Notes under the pieces: generated by a model
Seen by the model: the letters and a program-made list of their open reading frames with translations, nothing else
Told to the model about the DNA's origin: nothing
Database searches by the model: none
In this document: positions 7,705 to 15,575 of the stretch, one piece after another
How the letters are laid out: every line of letters starts with the position of its first letter
How positions within the stretch are numbered: position 1 is the stretch's first letter
From: CAVQGZ01 sp964356295
GTDB taxonomy: Bacteria > Actinomycetota > Actinomycetes > Jiangellales > Jiangellaceae
Reading direction: 5' to 3'
Assembly (NCBI GenBank): GCA_964356295.1
Contig: CAYHHE010000064.1
Span: 1-16,381, forward strand
Length of the DNA stretch: 16,381 bases
Translations under genes and position numbers: made by a program

Positions 7705-7943
7705 GGTGCGCCCTCCGGCTTCGCCGCCCCGGACGAGGCGAGCTCCACCCGGTACGCGACTCGTCCCGCTAGGGCGATGTCGTCGCTGGCAACCTGCGGT
7801 GTACCTGCTCGTCGGCATGGCCTTCGTGACGGTCCAGACCATCCAGGACGGGTCGGCCCTTCTTCGGGGACCAGGGAGAGGCAACCGTGGAGAACGGCCT
7901 GTTCTCCCGGTTCACGACGCAGAACGGAGCCGCGCGGCCGACG
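7705..7943. other. Gene-poor debris between the CLC remnant and the maturase gene
   Basis: No intact gene. Two short stretches have coding-like third positions. 7799-7861 on the plus strand reads VYLLVGMAFVTVQTIQDGSA, a possible membrane segment without start or continuation. 7887-7943 on the plus strand is described separately. On the minus strand just ahead of the CLC start, a short stretch (ALAGRVAYRVELASSGAAKP) also has high GC at third positions but no recognisable family. Together with the CLC damage this looks like a rearranged or decaying junction. Confidence 0.4.
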
Positions 7944-7949
7944 TCAGCC
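7887..7949 (+). pseudogene. Truncated 5' end of a gene, cut off at the 3' end of the maturase gene
   Basis: A GTG at 7887 follows GGGAGAGG (7874-7881). It opens with MENGLFSRFTTQNGAARPTS, with almost all codons ending in G or C. The opening resembles the N-terminus of small membrane proteins such as low-affinity iron permeases (LFSRF... near the start, then RP..AF), but too little remains to name it. After about 20 codons the coding character stops where the convergent maturase gene ends (stop at 7944), so the rest seems to have been lost in a recombination. Confidence 0.35.
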
Positions 7950-9176
7950 TTCCGGCGTGGTGCTCGGGACGCTGGCATCGCGCCGGATCACCCAGTCCAT
8001 CACGGCATCGGCGTAGCCGCCGGATCGCAGCTGGGCAGCCATGAAGCGCATGGGCCGGTCGACGTGGCGGAGGAAGCTCTGGTAGCTCGGGCACAGGTAG
8101 TGCAGGCCAGGTTCGCCGTCAGGGGTGAGCGTGAACCGATCCTTGGGGTAGCCGCCGTGGCAGGCGAAGCGCACGTCGCACCGTCGGCAGTAGGCGGGCA
8201 GCGCGTCTCGCTTCGCTCGACCGAATGCCTGCTGCCTCGCAGATGCGACCATGTCGAGCAGGTGGGTCTCGGTGATGTTGCCCAGCAGGTAGTCGGGCTC
8301 GACGAAGTGGTCGCACGAGTACAGGTCGCCGTTGTGCTCGAGCGCCAGGGCCGTCCCACAGGTCTCGGCGTGTACGCACAGTGCGCCGGGTACGTTGAGG
8401 AAGTTCGCCAGTGTGGAGTCGAACATCTGGACGTAGACCCGGCCCACGTCGTGCCGGACCCACTCCTCGAAGACCTCGATGAGGAATTGGCCGTACCCGT
8501 CGGGGGTGACCGAGCGATCGGTCACCTCGGATCCCACGGGAATCCCTCCGGGTGAGGGTCGCTCCACGATGGGGATGAGCTGGATGAACTCGGCCTCCAG
8601 GTCATCGCGCAAGAACCGGTACACGCGCAGCCCGTGCTGCTCGTTGGCGTGGTGGACGGTGGTCAGGACGTTCCACCGCACTCCGTGCGCCTTCAGTCTG
8701 TCCAGACCACGAATCGCGCGGTCGAAGGTGGGCTTGCCGCCCTTGTCCAACCGGTACTCGTCGTGCAGCTCTCGGGGACCGTCGATGGAGACTCCGCCGA
8801 GGACGTCGTGGTCGGCCAGAAATCGGGCCCAGTCGTCGTCGATCAGCGTGGCGTTGGTCTGGATGGTGTGCTCGACCCGTTGATCGGGACGGCGCAGCTG
8901 GTCGACGAGTTCGACCACCCGGCGGAAGAACGGCACGCCCATGAGCGTGGGCTCTCCGCCCTGCCAGGCCACGCTGACCTCTTGGCCGCCGTGCGACTCC
9001 AACAGCTGGCGCAGGTAGTTCTCGAGCAGATCGTCGTCCATCCGGAACGAGCTGCCGGGGTACAGCTCCTCCTTGGACAAGAAGAAGCAGTAGGAGCAGT
9101 CCAGGTTGCAGATCGCCCCGCTGGGCTTGGCCAACACGTGGAACGCCGCTGGGACGTTCGGCAGAGTCGGCATCAT
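7944..9176 (-). CDS. Anaerobic-type sulfatase-maturating radical SAM enzyme (anSME)
   Basis: This 410-residue radical SAM enzyme converts an active-site Cys or Ser of sulfatases into formylglycine in the cytoplasm, using S-adenosylmethionine and iron-sulfur clusters. The [4Fe-4S] motif CNLDCSYC is at residues 23-30, preceded by FHVLAKPSGAI as in anSMEs. The SAM-binding stretch WQGGEPTLMG and IDGPRELHDEYR follow. The C-terminal SPASM domain, which holds two auxiliary clusters, shows CGTALALEHNGDLYSCDHF, LPAYCRRCDVRFACHGGYPK and YLCPSYQSF. The double ATG at 9176/9173 is chosen because the protein then begins right before the conserved domain; the open frame back to 9338 adds 54 uncharacteristic residues. 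The ribosome binding site (GGAG) is weak. It is divergent from the arylsulfatase at 9392, its evident substrate. Length and motifs are complete. Confidence 0.93.
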   Translation of the reverse strand: MMPTLPNVPAAFHVLAKPSGAICNLDCSYCFFLSKEELYPGSSFRMDDDLLENYLRQLLESHGGQEVSVAWQGGEPTLMGVPFFRRVVELVDQLRRPDQRVEHTIQTNATLIDDDWARFLADHDVLGGVSIDGPRELHDEYRLDKGGKPTFDRAIRGLDRLKAHGVRWNVLTTVHHANEQHGLRVYRFLRDDLEAEFIQLIPIVERPSPGGIPVGSEVTDRSVTPDGYGQFLIEVFEEWVRHDVGRVYVQMFDSTLANFLNVPGALCVHAETCGTALALEHNGDLYSCDHFVEPDYLLGNITETHLLDMVASARQQAFGRAKRDALPAYCRRCDVRFACHGGYPKDRFTLTPDGEPGLHYLCPSYQSFLRHVDRPMRFMAAQLRSGGYADAVMDWVIRRDASVPSTTPEG

Positions 9177-9391
9177 CGGGACTCCGGGGGACGGACCCAC
9201 CCCCGAAAGGCCGACCTCGACGCCGCTCACGAGCCCAGCCTGCCACGTCATCGCAGGCGTTGAGCTGACTGGCGGAGTTGGAGCGACATAGTCCCGTAGG
9301 GATGATAAGGACACCGGGGATTCGCAGTAGCGTCGCAAGCACGGGTCCCGCTGTCGCGTGGCTGAGACCCGCCTTGGCTGAGGAGGGCACG
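9177..9391. promoter_or_regulatory. Divergent promoter region between maturase and sulfatase genes
   Basis: Both genes must start transcription from this 215-base gap. A short palindrome TCCC-GTA-GGGA lies at 9292-9302, central enough to be an operator serving both directions. A loose -35/-10 pair (TTGAGC at 9260, GACATA at 9285) can be drawn toward the sulfatase, but its spacing of 19 is poor. The assignment is positional rather than motif-based. Confidence 0.35.
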
Positions 9392-11755
9392 ATGGCGCTG
9401 AACACCTACCCCGAGGGCTCGCCGTTCACGGGCGTGATCGGACGGACGACGCAGGACTCCACGCCGGCGTGGCCGGAGTCGCCACGGCCGGCGGCCGGTG
9501 CACCCAACGTCGTCTTGTTCGTGCTGGATGACGTCGGGTTCGGGCAGTTGTCGTGCTTCGGGGGCCTTGTGCAGACGCCGGTGCTGGACGGGCTGGCCGC
9601 GGAGGGGTTGCGCTACACGAACATGCACACGACGGCGTTGTGCTCCCCGTCCCGAGGGTGCATCTTGACCGGCCGGAACCACCACTCGCTCGGGCTGGCC
9701 TGTATCACCGAGGCATCCACGGGGTACCCCGGCTACAACGGGATCCTTCCGTTCGACCGCGGGATGCTCAGCGAGATGCTTGTTCCTCTGGGCTACAACA
9801 CGTTCTGCATCGGGAAGTGGCACCTGACGCCGCCCGAGCACACCACGGCCGCCGGTCCGTTCGACCGATGGCCGCTGGGGCGGGGCTTCGAGCGGTACTA
9901 CGGCTTCCTCGGTGGTGAGACCAACCAGTGGTACCCCGAGCTGACGTATGACAACCACGAGGTCGAGCAGCCGGCGCAGCCCGAGGACGGCTACCACCTC
10001 AGCGCCGACCTCGCGGACAAGGCGATCGAGTTCATCAAGGACGCCCACACCACTGCGCCGGACAAGCCGTTCTTCCTCTACTACGCCACAGGTGCCGGTC
10101 ACGCGCCGCACCACGTCGGCCCGGAGTGGGCCGACCGGTACAAGGGCGCGTTCGACATGGGCTGGGACGAGTACCGCAAGGTCGTCCACCAGCGGCAGAT
10201 CGAGATGGGAATCGTCCCTGCTGGGACGCAGCTGTCCGCGCACGACCCGGACGTCCCCCCGTGGGACTCGCTGTCTGAGGACGCGAAACGGCTCTACGCC
10301 CGGTTCATGGAGGTCTACGCCGGGTTCGTCTCGTACACCGACCACCACTTCGGGCGGATCCTGCAGTTCCTTGAGGAGATCGGCGAGCGGGACAACACCT
10401 TGGTGCTCGTGGTCTCCGACAACGGCGCCAGCTCGGAAGGTGGCCCGGTGGGGTCGCTGAACGAGATGTTCTTCTTCAACAACGCACCCGAGTCGCTCGA
10501 GGACAACTTGGCGATGATCGAGCAACTCGGAGGCGTCGAGACATGCAACCACTACCCCTGGGGGTGGACCAACGCGGGGAACACGCCCTTCCGGCGGTGG
10601 AAGCGAGAGACCTACCGCGGCGGGACCGCCGACCCCTGCATCCTCTCGTGGCCGGCCACCATCACGACGGGCGGCGATCTACGAACCCAGTACGCCCACC
10701 TGATCGACCTCGTCCCCACCATCCTGGACGCGGTGGGGGTCAGCGCACCGGAGACCATCCGGGGCGTGAGACAGGCCCCCGTCGAAGGGGTCAGCTTCGC
10801 ACATACCTTCACTGATGGTGCGGCGCCCAGCCGACACACCACGCAGTACTTCGAGATGATGGGTCACCGGGCGATCTATCACGAGGGTTGGCGTGCCGTC
10901 TGCCCCTGGCCCGGCCCCAGCTTCACCGAGGCGGCCGAGCGGGGGCTGCGCTTCGGCTCCCCCATCACCCCGGAGGGTCTGGCGGTCCTGGAGGCGCACG
11001 GCTGGGAGCTCTACAACATCGACGAGGATGCATCCGAGACGCGCAACCTGGCCGCCGAGTACCCGGACAAGCTGGCTGAACTGGTGCAGCTGTGGTGGGA
11101 CGAGGCCGAGAAGCACCAGGTGTTGCCGATCGACGGTGACGTGCTGTACCGGCTCAACGTGGAGCGGCCGTCGATCGCGGGGCTCCGGGACACCTACGTC
11201 TTCTACCCCGGCGGGGCGTCGGTGCCGTTCACTGCTACACCCAAGACGTACAACCGGCCGTGGAGCATCACCGCCGATGTCGTCATCCCGACTGGCGGGG
11301 CCAAAGGCGTCCTTCTGGCCAACGGCGGTCGGACCGGAGGCTACGTCTTCTTCGTCAAGGACCAGCGGGCCTGGTTCCTCTACAACTGGCTGGGCCGGGA
11401 GAGGTTCTGGCTGACGACCCCGGATCCACTGCCGGAGGGGGAGGTTCAGCTTCGCTACGAGTTCGAGCCCACCGGCGACCCTGACCCGGCCGTCGGCCAC
11501 GGCGTCCCCGCCCGAGGCCAGCTCTACGTCGACGGCACCCTGGCTGCCAGCATCGACATGCCCTTCTCCGTGCCGAACATGTTCGGCACGCAGGGGCTGA
11601 CCTGCGGCTACGACGGCGGCGAGCCCGCCGCCCCGGAGGAGTACAGCGGCACGTTCCCGTTCACCGGGGTGATACGACGCGTCACCCTCGACCTGTCCGG
11701 CGACCTGATCCCTGACACGGAGGCCGACCTGAGAGTGGCCATGGCGCGCCAGTAG
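9392..11755 (+). CDS. Arylsulfatase (type I, formylglycine-dependent, Cys-type)
   Basis: A 787-residue sulfatase that hydrolyses organic sulfate esters to release sulfate. The core motif CSPSRGCILTGRN begins at Cys84, the residue to be oxidised to formylglycine, with Arg88 following the CxPxR rule. The metal and active-site set is complete: D46/D47 in LFVLDDVGFG, K142 and H144 in GKWHL, H237 in GAGHAPHH, D343/N344 in VSDNGASSEGG, and K404 in RRWKRETYRGG. The order matches Pseudomonas-type arylsulfatase. The extra C-terminal part (about 600-787) is beta-rich (TYVFYPGGASVPFTATPKTY), as in the long arylsulfatase subgroup. There is no signal peptide, so it probably acts in the cytoplasm on imported esters. 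ATG 9392 follows GAGGAGGG. The maturase is divergent upstream and a SulP permease follows 98 bases downstream. It ends with TAG. Confidence 0.95.
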   Translation: MALNTYPEGSPFTGVIGRTTQDSTPAWPESPRPAAGAPNVVLFVLDDVGFGQLSCFGGLVQTPVLDGLAAEGLRYTNMHTTALCSPSRGCILTGRNHHSLGLACITEASTGYPGYNGILPFDRGMLSEMLVPLGYNTFCIGKWHLTPPEHTTAAGPFDRWPLGRGFERYYGFLGGETNQWYPELTYDNHEVEQPAQPEDGYHLSADLADKAIEFIKDAHTTAPDKPFFLYYATGAGHAPHHVGPEWADRYKGAFDMGWDEYRKVVHQRQIEMGIVPAGTQLSAHDPDVPPWDSLSEDAKRLYARFMEVYAGFVSYTDHHFGRILQFLEEIGERDNTLVLVVSDNGASSEGGPVGSLNEMFFFNNAPESLEDNLAMIEQLGGVETCNHYPWGWTNAGNTPFRRWKRETYRGGTADPCILSWPATITTGGDLRTQYAHLIDLVPTILDAVGVSAPETIRGVRQAPVEGVSFAHTFTDGAAPSRHTTQYFEMMGHRAIYHEGWRAVCPWPGPSFTEAAERGLRFGSPITPEGLAVLEAHGWELYNIDEDASETRNLAAEYPDKLAELVQLWWDEAEKHQVLPIDGDVLYRLNVERPSIAGLRDTYVFYPGGASVPFTATPKTYNRPWSITADVVIPTGGAKGVLLANGGRTGGYVFFVKDQRAWFLYNWLGRERFWLTTPDPLPEGEVQLRYEFEPTGDPDPAVGHGVPARGQLYVDGTLAASIDMPFSVPNMFGTQGLTCGYDGGEPAAPEEYSGTFPFTGVIRRVTLDLSGDLIPDTEADLRVAMARQ

Positions 11756-11782
11756 CGGTCAGGAGCCGATTGGCTGACGTGG

Positions 11783-11805
11783 CCGAGTGTGGAGAGCAGA
11801 CTCGG
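11783..11805 (+). terminator. Possible hairpin after the arylsulfatase gene
   Basis: The inverted repeat CCGAGT (11783-11788) / ACTCGG (11800-11805), with an 11-base loop, lies 28 bases after the sulfatase stop and 49 bases ahead of the SulP start. There is no T-run, so it would be a non-canonical terminator or attenuator. The stem is short and could be fortuitous. Confidence 0.25.
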
Positions 11806-11853
11806 GCATGCTGGCGCTAGGCCGTGTTCTGGAGTTGCGTGTGGGGAGGACGA

Positions 11854-13644
11854 ATGGGCCCGGACCGCGTCCGGCGTCAGCCGCAGGGCTCGTGGTTGCC
11901 TACCTGGACCCGCGGCTATGACCGGCGCTGGTTGGTCGGTGATGCCGCCGCTGGGTTGACCGTGTGGGCACTGGTGGTGCCCGAGTCGATGGCCTACGCC
12001 TCGATCGCCGGGGTGCCGGTGCAGTTCGGGTTGTACGCGGTGCCGCTGGCGCTGCTGGCATACGTGTGGCTGGGTAGCTCGCCGCGGCTGTTCTTCGGGC
12101 CCAGCTCGACGGTGGCGGCGCTGATCGCAACCATCGTGGCCCCCTTGGCCGCCAGTGATCCGCAGTCTTACGTGCCGCTGGCGGCTGCGTTGGCGATCGT
12201 CACGGGGGTGGTCTACCTCGTGATGGCTGTTCTGCGGATGGGGTTCTTATCTCGGCTGCTTGCCCAGCCGGTGCTGGATGGATTCATCGTCGGGCTCGGG
12301 GTGTTCATCGCGGTCGGCCAGCTGTACAAGGTGGTCGGTGCGGAGAAGCCACCGGGAAACACCGTGCAGCAGCTGGTCGGCACGGTGACTGCGTGGGATG
12401 AGTGGGCCACGGCAACGGTGGTCGTCGGGGTCGCGTCGCTCGCCATTCTGTTCGCGGTCGAACGTGTCGCGCCGAAGGTTCCTGGGGCGCTGCTCGTAGT
12501 CGTCGTGTCCCTGCTCCTCGTCCCTGCCCTCGGGCTGACCGACCGCGGCGTCGAAGTGGTGGGCGACATCCCGGCAGGTTTCGCGTTCGTCCCGTGGACC
12601 GGGATCACGGTGAGCTCCCTGGTGTCGTTGCTGCCGGGCGCGCTTGCTGTCATCGTGGTGGGCTTCTCCCAGTCGTTGGCCATCGCCAAGGCCTACGGAG
12701 CGGAGGACCGCACGTCGATCGATGCCAACCGTGAGTTGGTGGCCTACGGCGCGGCCTCGATCGGGGCGGGGGTGCTGCAAGGGTTCCCCGGCGCGGGTGG
12801 CCTGTCGAAGTCAGCCGCCGCCAAGGAGGCAGGCGCACGCAGCCCGGTCGCGTTCCTGGTCGCCGGAGCCTTGGTTGTGCTCACGGTGCTCTTCCTCACC
12901 GGGGTCTTCGTCAACCTCCCCGAGGCCGTGCTCGGCGCGGTGGTGATCCACGCGGTGTTCGGGATGATCAAGCCGCTGAAGATCTGGAGACTTCGCCAGG
13001 TCCGCGTCCCGGACTTCTGGCTCGCCCTCGGCGCCTTCCTCGGCGTCGTCCTCATCGGCGTGCTCGCCGGCGTGGTCGTCGGCGTGGTGCTCAGCATGAT
13101 CCTGCTGCTCGAACGTCTCAGCCGCCCACATGTTGCGACCCTCGGCCGCCACCGCGAACGAGGCTTCGTCGACCTCGACGTCTGGCCAGACGCGGTGCAG
13201 GTCCCACGCGTTCTGGTCGTCCGTCCCGACGGGCCCCTTGTGTTCGCCAATGCCGAGGCGGTGCTCGACACGCTCCGCGCCCGGCTGACGCAGTCGTCCG
13301 AGCTGCCAGATCTGGTCGTCCTGAACCTCGAATCCTGCTACGAGATCGACGTCACCGCCGCCAACGTGCTCGCCGACCTGGTTCGCGACCTGCAGGGCGA
13401 CGGCATCGAGGTGCGGTTCGCCGCTGCTCACCGGGCGATTCGGGACTACATTCGGCGCCTGCACATCGCCGGTCTGGACGGCCTGGCCCAGCCCTACCCC
13501 ACGGTTGAGGCCGCACTGACCGCACGCGGGGACGGATCCCGTCGACGAGCCCCGAGCAGAGGAGAGAACGATGACGGTGACCAGCAGGGCCGGTTGGCTC
13601 GTGCTCGGGCTAGTACTTCTCGGCGGCGTGACCGCGTGCGGTGA
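11854..13644 (+). CDS. SulP-family sulfate permease with C-terminal STAS domain
   Basis: A 596-residue inner-membrane anion transporter. Around ten or more hydrophobic segments start with the family signature VPESMAYASIAGVPVQFGLY and the FFGPSSTVAALIATI segment. KAYGAEDRTSIDANRELVAYG and GFPGAGGLSKSAAAKEAGAR are also typical. A cytoplasmic STAS domain occupies about 430-560 (VVLNLESCYEIDVTAANVLA), where the usual phosphorylatable Ser/Thr region reads DVT. ATG 11854 is preferred over GTG 11824 because GGGGAGGA sits just ahead of it. Its place after the arylsulfatase suggests sulfate movement linked to ester hydrolysis. Oddly, the frame runs 74 bases into the next gene and ends in an Arg-rich tail (RASTSRRRDRVR). 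An alternative frame would stop at a TGA overlapping the next ATG, so a small indel near 13510-13560 is possible. Confidence 0.92.
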   Translation: MGPDRVRRQPQGSWLPTWTRGYDRRWLVGDAAAGLTVWALVVPESMAYASIAGVPVQFGLYAVPLALLAYVWLGSSPRLFFGPSSTVAALIATIVAPLAASDPQSYVPLAAALAIVTGVVYLVMAVLRMGFLSRLLAQPVLDGFIVGLGVFIAVGQLYKVVGAEKPPGNTVQQLVGTVTAWDEWATATVVVGVASLAILFAVERVAPKVPGALLVVVVSLLLVPALGLTDRGVEVVGDIPAGFAFVPWTGITVSSLVSLLPGALAVIVVGFSQSLAIAKAYGAEDRTSIDANRELVAYGAASIGAGVLQGFPGAGGLSKSAAAKEAGARSPVAFLVAGALVVLTVLFLTGVFVNLPEAVLGAVVIHAVFGMIKPLKIWRLRQVRVPDFWLALGAFLGVVLIGVLAGVVVGVVLSMILLLERLSRPHVATLGRHRERGFVDLDVWPDAVQVPRVLVVRPDGPLVFANAEAVLDTLRARLTQSSELPDLVVLNLESCYEIDVTAANVLADLVRDLQGDGIEVRFAAAHRAIRDYIRRLHIAGLDGLAQPYPTVEAALTARGDGSRRRAPSRGENDDGDQQGRLARARASTSRRRDRVR

Positions 13645-14203
13645 CTCCACTGACACGCAGACCGCACCGACGGCGTCAGCCGTACCGACGTCGACCGCAC
13701 AGGCCTCGGGCGCTTCGGATGCCACCGCGTGGGCCGGCGGCATCTGTGCTGCCGCCGACGATCTTGAGACGTCGCTGGACGATCTAGGGTCGAGCCTGCA
13801 GGTCGATCTCGGCCCGGGGGAGGACCTGTCCGACCAGATCGGTGCGCAGGTCCAGGAGCAGGTCGACGCGGTGGCGGATGCCGCGGGAGAGCTCGCCGCA
13901 GCGGTCGTGACCGTCCCGACTGAGACAGACGCCGACGTTGCCGCCACGGCCGAGCAGCTCGAGGCAGATCGGGAGGCAGTACAGGCGTCGGTCGACGCCC
14001 TTCGGACAGCCGCCGGTGAGCTCGCCGACGCCCAAGATGCGGCGGCACTCGTGGACGGTGTGGCAGGTGTCGCCGCCCAGCTCGCGCTCGTCCGGCTCGA
14101 TGCCGCGACGTTCGCCGACAGCCTGCGGACTGCCGCCGACCAGGGCTCGACCGCAGTCCGGGCTGCCTTCGTCGATGCCCCCGCCTGCGACGGTCGATTC
14201 TGA
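13571..14203 (+). CDS. Predicted lipoprotein of unknown function
   Basis: A 210-residue secreted lipoprotein. The N-terminus is a lipoprotein signal peptide: basic start, hydrophobic run LVLGLVLLGG and lipobox VTAC with Cys23 as the lipidation site. A Ser/Thr/Ala-rich linker follows (TQTAPTASAVPTSTAQ). The remainder, about 55-205, is Ala/Asp/Glu-rich and predicted helical, with repeated heptad-like segments (VDAVADAAGELAAAV, VDALRTAAGELADAQ) suggesting a helical bundle or coiled coil outside the membrane. Two Cys (ICAAADD near 60 and PACDG near the end) could form a disulfide. I do not recognise a named family. The start has GAGGAG 6-7 bases ahead and lies inside the long SulP frame; coupling with SulP is likely. 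It could be a cell-wall-facing partner of the transporter, but that is a guess. Confidence 0.75.
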   Translation: MTVTSRAGWLVLGLVLLGGVTACGDSTDTQTAPTASAVPTSTAQASGASDATAWAGGICAAADDLETSLDDLGSSLQVDLGPGEDLSDQIGAQVQEQVDAVADAAGELAAAVVTVPTETDADVAATAEQLEADREAVQASVDALRTAAGELADAQDAAALVDGVAGVAAQLALVRLDAATFADSLRTAADQGSTAVRAAFVDAPACDGRF

Positions 14204-14390
14204 CTCCGCCGGACCAGTCGCGAACACGCACTCTCGCCTCGGAGCGTCGTAGACCCCCCCCCACGCTCGCCCAGTCCCGAGGAATCATCATTCCGCTGGC
14301 TGGATGAACACGCGACCGGCGGCTGCGGGTTGGCGGCTGTGGGAGATCGGCTTCGCTCTGATCTGGGCAATCGCGGGCGCGGGGAGCGTG
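14204..14390. other. Intergenic region with a nine-C run and a small inverted repeat
   Basis: No gene is supported in this gap. It holds a run of nine C at 14254-14262 and a short inverted repeat GGAAT-CATC-ATTCC at 14281-14294. The next frame is open from an ATG at 14304, so part of this gap could be coding if that start is used. No promoter motif is clear. Confidence 0.3.
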
Positions 14391-14987
14391 ATGCGCCACG
14401 ATAGACCGATGACAGCACGTGCAAAGCGCGACAGGCAGCCCGACCTGCTCGACGACGAGACTCGGCGTCTGGCGGTCACGACGGTGGCGGCGGCCGGTAT
14501 CGCGTGGTGGCCGTCGTTCACCCTGGGTGTCTACGGCGTGGTGTTCTTCGAGCAGCAGCTGATGCTGTGGGTGCTGTCGACCAGCGTCTTCCTTGTGGCG
14601 GCAGCACGGCTGCGGAGTCGCCTGTGGAAGCGTCCGGCGTGGTGGGCGCTGCTCGTGCCCAGCGTGTGGCTCGCTGCGTCGTTGGTGCTCCCGGCCGGCG
14701 GGACGACAGCCGCATACACCGCGTTGTACTGGTTCGGTGTGGCGGTGACGGGCGTCGGGATCCCGGTGATGGCGGCCATCTTGGTGCGGCTGGTCATCCC
14801 AGGTGCGGCACGTCTGCGGCGCCAGCATGTACCCATAGTGCTGGGTGTGATCGTGCTGGTGATGGCGGCATCGTTCCTGCTCGGGACTCTGCACCCGCGG
14901 CTGCTGACGTGTGAGGACTTCACAGTCAGCGGTAACTTCGCCCCCCCGGGTTGTACAGCCGGGCCAGGAACGACCGTGCGGTCCTGA
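14391..14987 (+). CDS. Multi-span membrane protein of unknown function
   Basis: About 198 residues from ATG 14391. Following a short charged N-terminus (RHDRPMTARAKRDRQPDLLD), four to five hydrophobic segments are visible: LAVTTVAAAGIAWWPSFTLG, VVFFEQQLMLWVLSTSVFLV, AWWALLVPSVWLAASLVL, FGVAVTGVGIPVMAAILV and VPIVLGVIVLVMAASFLLG. The C-terminal tail has two Cys (LLTCEDFTVSGNFAPPGC) that could form a disulfide if outside the cytoplasm. I recognise no family. ATG 14391 is favoured because GGGGAG sits four bases ahead. ATG 14409 and ATG 14304 are alternatives; the last adds 29 residues with a hydrophobic stretch. It stands alone between two gaps and is followed by a strong hairpin. Confidence 0.7.
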   Translation: MRHDRPMTARAKRDRQPDLLDDETRRLAVTTVAAAGIAWWPSFTLGVYGVVFFEQQLMLWVLSTSVFLVAAARLRSRLWKRPAWWALLVPSVWLAASLVLPAGGTTAAYTALYWFGVAVTGVGIPVMAAILVRLVIPGAARLRRQHVPIVLGVIVLVMAASFLLGTLHPRLLTCEDFTVSGNFAPPGCTAGPGTTVRS

Positions 14988-14995
14988 TCGCCGCG

Positions 14996-15030
14996 CCGAA
15001 CGAGGACTGATCATCTCGATCACCGTTCGG
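14996..15030 (+). terminator. Nested hairpin, probable terminator of the preceding gene
   Basis: CCGAACG (14996-15002) pairs with CGTTCGG (15024-15030). Inside the loop TGATC (15008-15012) pairs with GATCA (15018-15022). It starts 9 bases after the stop of the membrane protein gene. No T-run follows, which is common for terminators in high-GC Actinobacteria. It could also act as an RNA element ahead of the DUF7144 gene. Confidence 0.45.
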
Positions 15031-15141
15031 GCGTGGGTGTCTCGCGTTCAGCCTGTTGGGTCGATGCCTGGGCACTGTGGCGACGGCGACGCTAGAAGCA
15101 TCGAACCGAGCCTCTCGCGCAAGTCCAGGAAGGAGTCTGGA

Positions 15142-15546
15142 ATGAGCCAGCGGACGTCGAGTTACAGCGGTACAGCGGTCGGATTCACGGTCTTCGCGGC
15201 GACGATGATGATCATGATCGGGGTCTTCCAGGCCATTGCAGGGATCGTGGCCTTGGTCAACGACGAGTTCTTCGTCGTCACACAGGAGTGGGTCTTCCAG
15301 TTCGACATCACCACCTGGGGCTGGGTGCACCTGCTCCTCGGCGTCTTGATCGGGCTCGCCGGGGCCGCCCTGTTCAGCGGAGCGGTCTGGGCGCGGACCC
15401 TCGGCGTGGTCATCGCAACGATCAGCGCCATCGTGAACTTCGCGTGGCTGCCCTGGTACCCGATCTGGGCGATCATCATGCTGACCGTGGACGTCTTCGT
15501 GATCTGGGCGCTGACCGTGCACGGGCGCGACATCACGAAGGCCTGA
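15142..15546 (+). CDS. DUF7144 family small membrane protein
   Basis: A 134-residue membrane protein with four predicted spans: GFTVFAATMMIMIGVFQAIA, WVHLLLGVLIGLAGAALFSG, TLGVVIATISAIVNFAWLPW and IWAIIMLTVDVFVIWALTVH. The segment GIVALVNDEFFVVTQEWVF, the TWGWVHLLLG motif and the WLPWYPIWAII motif are characteristic of actinobacterial DUF7144 proteins, whose role is unknown. ATG 15142 is supported by AGGAAGGAG about 6 bases ahead; the frame further upstream has no coding character. The holin-like gene follows after about 30 bases, so the two are probably co-transcribed. Confidence 0.85.
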   Translation: MSQRTSSYSGTAVGFTVFAATMMIMIGVFQAIAGIVALVNDEFFVVTQEWVFQFDITTWGWVHLLLGVLIGLAGAALFSGAVWARTLGVVIATISAIVNFAWLPWYPIWAIIMLTVDVFVIWALTVHGRDITKA

Positions 15547-15575
15547 CCCGTGCGCGAGCTCAGCCGAGAAGCCGG

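Noticed and set aside
9278..9391. Upstream extension of the arylsulfatase as a signal peptide
   Set aside because: The extra 38 residues do not form a signal peptide, and GAGGAGGG directly precedes ATG 9392.
9248..10552. Minus-strand open frame opposite the arylsulfatase
   Set aside because: It overlaps the sulfatase active-site region whose motifs are unambiguous on the plus strand, and has no recognisable domain.
14254..14262. Nine-C run as a phase-variation switch
   Set aside because: It lies between genes with no promoter seen around it and no frame to switch; length variation cannot be judged from one sequence.
12811..14424. Long open frame on the minus strand opposite SulP and the lipoprotein gene
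   Set aside because: Ser/Arg/Ala-rich low-complexity translation, no family motifs. It is the usual antisense shadow in high-GC DNA, while the plus strand carries clear SulP and lipobox motifs.
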